DNA of 8,127 nucleotides. It comes from an uncultured Clostridia bacterium (lineage in GTDB: Bacteria; Bacillota; Clostridia; TANB77; CAG-508). The stretch covers positions 1 through 8,127 of the forward strand of contig CAKPRA010000060.1 of assembly GCA_934180065.1 (NCBI GenBank). The letters are read 5' to 3'. Position 1 is the stretch's first letter. Each line of letters opens with the position of its first letter. The notes beneath the pieces were generated by a model that was not told the origin of the DNA, did not search any database, and worked only from the letters and a program-made list of their open reading frames with translations. Made by a program: the position numbers and the translations under genes. This document shows positions 6,243 through 8,127 of the stretch, in pieces.

Positions 6243-6942
6243 AACAGCCCTTGATAAATTAAAAACTACAGTAAAAGACTTAGAGTCTTTAAAAATTGAG
6301 ATATTACCAAAATCAAACAAGACAATAGACCTTAATAATTCAATTGAAAAAATAAAAAGTCAAATAATAAATGTAGATGAGGAATTATCAAGTGACTTAT
6401 TAAATATTATGGAAAAAACCGAAAATGAAATTACTGATAAAGAATCTTCACAAATCAAAATAAGTAATGATAGTAATTTAAATAATTTATTTTCAAATAT
6501 AGATGCTTTAACAAATGATGTTAACAATGCTGTAAAAAATGAAATTGAGAGAAAAGCGGAGGAAGCTAAAAAGAAGGCTGAGGAAGAAAAAAAAGCAAAA
6601 GAAGAAGCTGAGAAAAAAGCTCTTGAAGAATCATTAGCAAATGTTATAAATGGTGATTTTACATATTTTGCTGGAAACTACACTGAAATTGGAACTTCAT
6701 CTAAATTAACACTTGATAAAAATGGAAAAGTTACTATTAATGGATCTGTATTTACAAATAAACCTATATCAATAAGAAAAGAAAGTAATGGATCATACTG
6801 GTGCCTTGTTCGTAGAGGAGAACTTGCTGATGATGGCTTCGCAATATATCCTGTTGGAATTGCTGGTGGAGGTGGAAACACCAACAAAGTTAGAATCGAA
6901 GTAACTGAAAGCATGGGTGCTTCTATATTTGAAAAAAATTAA
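6211..6942 (+). CDS. Membrane-anchored coiled-coil protein, C-terminal part with beta-type domain (frameshifted)
   Basis: The frame opens at TTG 6211, with a later ATG at 6226, but neither has a ribosome binding site, so this is better read as the rest of the gene starting at 6000. In the 243-residue frame, residues about 7-105 are mixed helical, about 107-142 are a Lys/Glu/Ala-rich coil with KKAEEEKKAKEEAEKKA, and about 148-243 form a compact beta-like domain beginning NGDFTYFAGNYTEI and ending VRIEVTESMGASIF. From memory that domain resembles the DUF6287-type C-terminal domain of Firmicute lipoproteins (GDFSS-AGTW start, ALYPVG-like middle); here GFAIYPVGIAGGG fits. I cannot confirm this without a profile search. 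It has one cysteine in the domain (SYWCLV). It converges with the repeat lipoprotein gene across a shared terminator. Function is unknown; a cell-surface role is inferred. Confidence 0.78.
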   Translation: MLQIQMFGQDKTALDKLKTTVKDLESLKIEILPKSNKTIDLNNSIEKIKSQIINVDEELSSDLLNIMEKTENEITDKESSQIKISNDSNLNNLFSNIDALTNDVNNAVKNEIERKAEEAKKKAEEEKKAKEEAEKKALEESLANVINGDFTYFAGNYTEIGTSSKLTLDKNGKVTINGSVFTNKPISIRKESNGSYWCLVRRGELADDGFAIYPVGIAGGGGNTNKVRIEVTESMGASIFEKN

Positions 6943-7012
6943 TAAAATCTTAAATAATCAAAACCTATACAATTAAATAATATATATAATGCGTGATTTA
7001 CCCTTGAAGCTA

Positions 7013-7045
7013 AAACAGAGAATCTTCAAAGAAGATTCTCTGTTT
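7013..7045. terminator. Bidirectional intrinsic terminator between the two surface-protein genes
   Basis: A 15-bp perfect stem (7013-7027 with 7031-7045) closes on a three-base loop AAA (7028-7030). On the plus strand it is followed by TTT-A-TTT and ends the coiled-coil gene; on the minus strand the stem ends in TTTT and ends the lipoprotein gene, whose stop codon is only a few bases before it. One structure serves both convergent genes. Confidence 0.88.
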
Positions 7046-7050
7046 ATTTC

Positions 7051-7917
7051 TTAATTGGCAAGTTTGGGAGTTCCATCAGCATTAAACATTAATGTGAGTT
7101 CTCCACCGTAACTATGAATGTTAAACCAATACATAACATCTGTTTCGGAATCAACATATATTTTATTGCCAGAGCTGATTTTGTTGACCTTGTATTTACC
7201 TGTTTTACTATTATAAAGTTTTGGAGTTCCATCAGCATTAACCATTAATGTGAGTCCACCACCATAATTATGAATATTAAATAAATACATAACATTTGTT
7301 TCTGAATCAACATAAATTTTTTCTCTAGAGTCGATTTCAGTAACTTTGTATTTGCTTGTTTTGCTGTTATATATTTTCGGAGTTCCATCGGCATTAACCA
7401 TTAATGTAAGTCCTCCATCATATCCATAAACACCAAATAAATACATAACATTTGTTTCTGAATCAACATAAATCTTTTCTCTAGATTCGATTTTTGTAAC
7501 TTTGTATTTACTTGTTTTGCTGTTGTATAGCTTCGGTGTTCCATCAGCATTAACCATTAATGTAAGTCCAACTCCATAACCATGAATATCAAATAAATAC
7601 ATAACATTTGTTTCTGAATCAACATAAATTTTTTCATATGAGTCAATTTCATCAACCTTGTATTTACTTGTTTCACTGTTATAAAGTCTTGGAGTTCCAT
7701 CAGCATTAACCATTAATGTAAGTGTTCCGCCGTAGCCTTGAACATCAAACCAATACATAACATTTGTTTCTGAATCAACATAGATTCTTTCATTTGAATT
7801 AATTTCGGCTATGTCGTACATTGAATTATATTTTTTGGTTTTGCTTGATTCAGAAGAACATGAACACAGAGCTATAATTAATATGCATGCCATAAAAATA
7901 ATACTTGCCTTTTTCAT
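7051..7917 (-). CDS. Lipoprotein of five 52-residue tandem repeats (DUF6440-like)
   Basis: The 288-residue protein starts with a lipoprotein signal: MKK, a hydrophobic stretch (5-17) and the lipobox LCSC, with Cys20 the likely lipidated residue (Cys18 is the alternative). After a Ser-rich linker come five copies of one unit at an exact 52-residue spacing, with the Tyr of YVDSET at 46, 98, 150, 202 and 254. Each unit reads roughly as IYVDSETNVMY, an aromatic-Gly patch, then LTLMVNADGTPKLYNS. From memory this matches the DUF6440 domain (DKETGVxYL...GYAGGLTPLLDxDGKP), normally seen once per protein. I infer a surface-anchored repeat protein of unknown ligand. The start is ATG 7917, seven bases after AGGAGG (7930-7925). 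It converges with the coiled-coil gene. Promoter and a hairpin-rich leader precede it. Confidence 0.9.
   Translation of the reverse strand: MKKASIIFMACILIIALCSCSSESSKTKKYNSMYDIAEINSNERIYVDSETNVMYWFDVQGYGGTLTLMVNADGTPRLYNSETSKYKVDEIDSYEKIYVDSETNVMYLFDIHGYGVGLTLMVNADGTPKLYNSKTSKYKVTKIESREKIYVDSETNVMYLFGVYGYDGGLTLMVNADGTPKIYNSKTSKYKVTEIDSREKIYVDSETNVMYLFNIHNYGGGLTLMVNADGTPKLYNSKTGKYKVNKISSGNKIYVDSETDVMYWFNIHSYGGELTLMFNADGTPKLAN
7054..7830 (-). repeat. Five tandem 156-bp units within the lipoprotein gene
   Basis: The units repeat every 156 bases, with equivalent Tyr codons starting (minus strand) at 7782, 7626, 7470, 7314 and 7158. The DNA is strongly conserved too: the stretch encoding the MYLF/TNVM/SETN region recurs almost unchanged, and the middle units are the most alike. 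The first unit's linker is three residues shorter, and the last unit ends after the ADGTPKL strand without a following linker. This points to recent duplication or gene conversion and makes copy number liable to change, or to be miscounted in short-read assembly. Confidence 0.93.
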
Positions 7918-7921
7918 TGCA

Positions 7922-7960
7922 ATACCTCCTAAAAATTAATTGGAGGTATGAAACCTCCAA
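7922..7960 (-). promoter_or_regulatory. Two mutually exclusive leader hairpins at the lipoprotein ribosome binding site
   Basis: On the minus-strand RNA, hairpin A pairs UUGGAGGU (7960-7953) with ACCUCCAA (7947-7940) over a five-base loop. Hairpin B pairs AUACCUCC (7949-7942) with GGAGGUAU (7929-7922), which contains the ribosome binding site of the lipoprotein gene, over a 12-base loop. Both are perfect 8-bp stems and both need the same middle ACCUCC strand, so only one can form. B would hide the binding site. A would free it, although A followed by UUAAUUUUU could itself act as a weak terminator. The layout fits a switch or attenuator; no ligand or protein is known. Confidence 0.5.
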
Positions 7961-7998
7961 ACATTAGCGTGCTTATTGGTTTCAAATATAAATAGCAT
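7936..7998 (-). CDS. Possible 20-codon leader ORF ahead of the lipoprotein gene
   Basis: An ATG at 7998-7996 opens a 20-codon frame ending in TAA at 7938-7936. The ATG falls at about the predicted start of transcription, so it would be leaderless or nearly so, and it has no ribosome binding site. The frame runs through all of hairpin A and the upstream arm of hairpin B, so translation of it would affect which hairpin forms. A frame this short can occur by chance; the evidence is position only. Confidence 0.2.
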   Translation of the reverse strand: MLFIFETNKHANVWRFHTSN

Positions 7999-8004
7999 AC
8001 TTTT

Positions 8005-8033
8005 AGTATACCATAAAAATCATCTAATTACAA
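8005..8033 (-). promoter_or_regulatory. Sigma-A-type promoter of the repeat lipoprotein
   Basis: On the minus strand -35 TTGTAA (8033-8028), a 17-base spacer and -10 TATACT (8010-8005) are preceded by TG one base upstream, giving an extended -10. Transcription would start near 7998, leaving a leader of about 80 bases that carries the alternative hairpins. The promoter points inward, 17 bases inside the right copy of the terminal inverted repeat. Confidence 0.7.
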
Positions 8034-8050
8034 TAAAATGATAAAGTTTG

Positions 8051-8127
8051 CAGTAATTTTCCCTTAACTTCTGTAAATCTTTGTATATCTACTTTACAGC
8101 CATTATTTTCTATTTAATTCTGATTTC
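8051..8127. repeat. Right arm of 77-bp perfect terminal inverted repeat
   Basis: This is the exact reverse complement of bases 1-77, with the CTGTAAA/TTTACAG dyad seen in the left arm. The match stops sharply at its inner edge (8050) and runs to the end of the window. It is non-coding. The two copies face each other across the whole 8-kb segment, and in both cases the next feature inward is a promoter pointing into the window. Confidence 0.95.

Noticed and set aside
6678..6914. Minus-strand frame of 78 codons under the C-terminal beta-type domain
   Set aside because: Antisense to a convincing coding frame, Pro/Ser-rich composition, no ribosome binding site.
7051..7917. CRISPR-like or other non-coding tandem repeat array
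   Set aside because: The 156-bp period is a multiple of three, the frame is open throughout with a lipoprotein signal, and there are no short repeat-spacer units.
1..8127. Linear phage or plasmid with inverted terminal repeats
   Set aside because: The segment carries chromosomal housekeeping genes such as RNase Y and an RNA methyltransferase, and no replication, packaging or transposition gene.

Overview
The window looks like part of a chromosome from an AT-rich Firmicute, most likely a gut-type Clostridium relative. The reasons are low GC throughout (estimated by eye at under a third), strong AGGAGG ribosome binding sites, sigma-A-type promoters, a membrane-anchored RNase Y, and two surface proteins of kinds I associate with Firmicutes. 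All stop codons of genes called here are TAA or TAG. There are no tRNA, rRNA, CRISPR, transposase or integrase genes.

Layout. The two ends (1-77 and 8051-8127) are perfect inverted copies of each other. From the left: a strong promoter drives an unrecognised 108-residue protein (153-479, +), which converges on ribonuclease Y (512-2053, -) across one shared bidirectional terminator (485-513). To the right is a minus-strand series that reads in transcription order: an RsmB/NOP-type RNA cytosine-5 methyltransferase (5772-4864), then, after a gap of about 250 bases, a tight cluster of mntP-like manganese exporter (4612-4052), peptidase S66 LD-carboxypeptidase/MccF-like protein (4027-3011) and hemolysin III/TrhA-like membrane protein (2973-2302). 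RNase Y has its own promoter (2142-2170) downstream of that cluster.

The right part is more accessory. A membrane-anchored coiled-coil protein with a C-terminal beta-type domain (6000-6942, +) is split by a frameshift near 6231. It converges on a lipoprotein (7917-7051, -) built of five 52-residue tandem repeats, with a shared bidirectional terminator (7013-7045). The lipoprotein leader can fold into two mutually exclusive hairpins, one of which hides its ribosome binding site.

How the genes may work together. RNase Y and the RNA methyltransferase are housekeeping RNA-metabolism genes. The mntP-S66-hlyIII cluster is probably one transcript of envelope or metal-stress functions, but the link is by position only. 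The two convergent exported proteins at the right could be a surface pair, again by position only. I see no clear new defence or mobile system. The most interesting points are the exact 77-bp terminal inverted repeat (possibly an assembly-graph effect), the switchable leader of the repeat lipoprotein, the 13-bp operator-like palindrome sitting on the methyltransferase promoter, and the clean frameshift.
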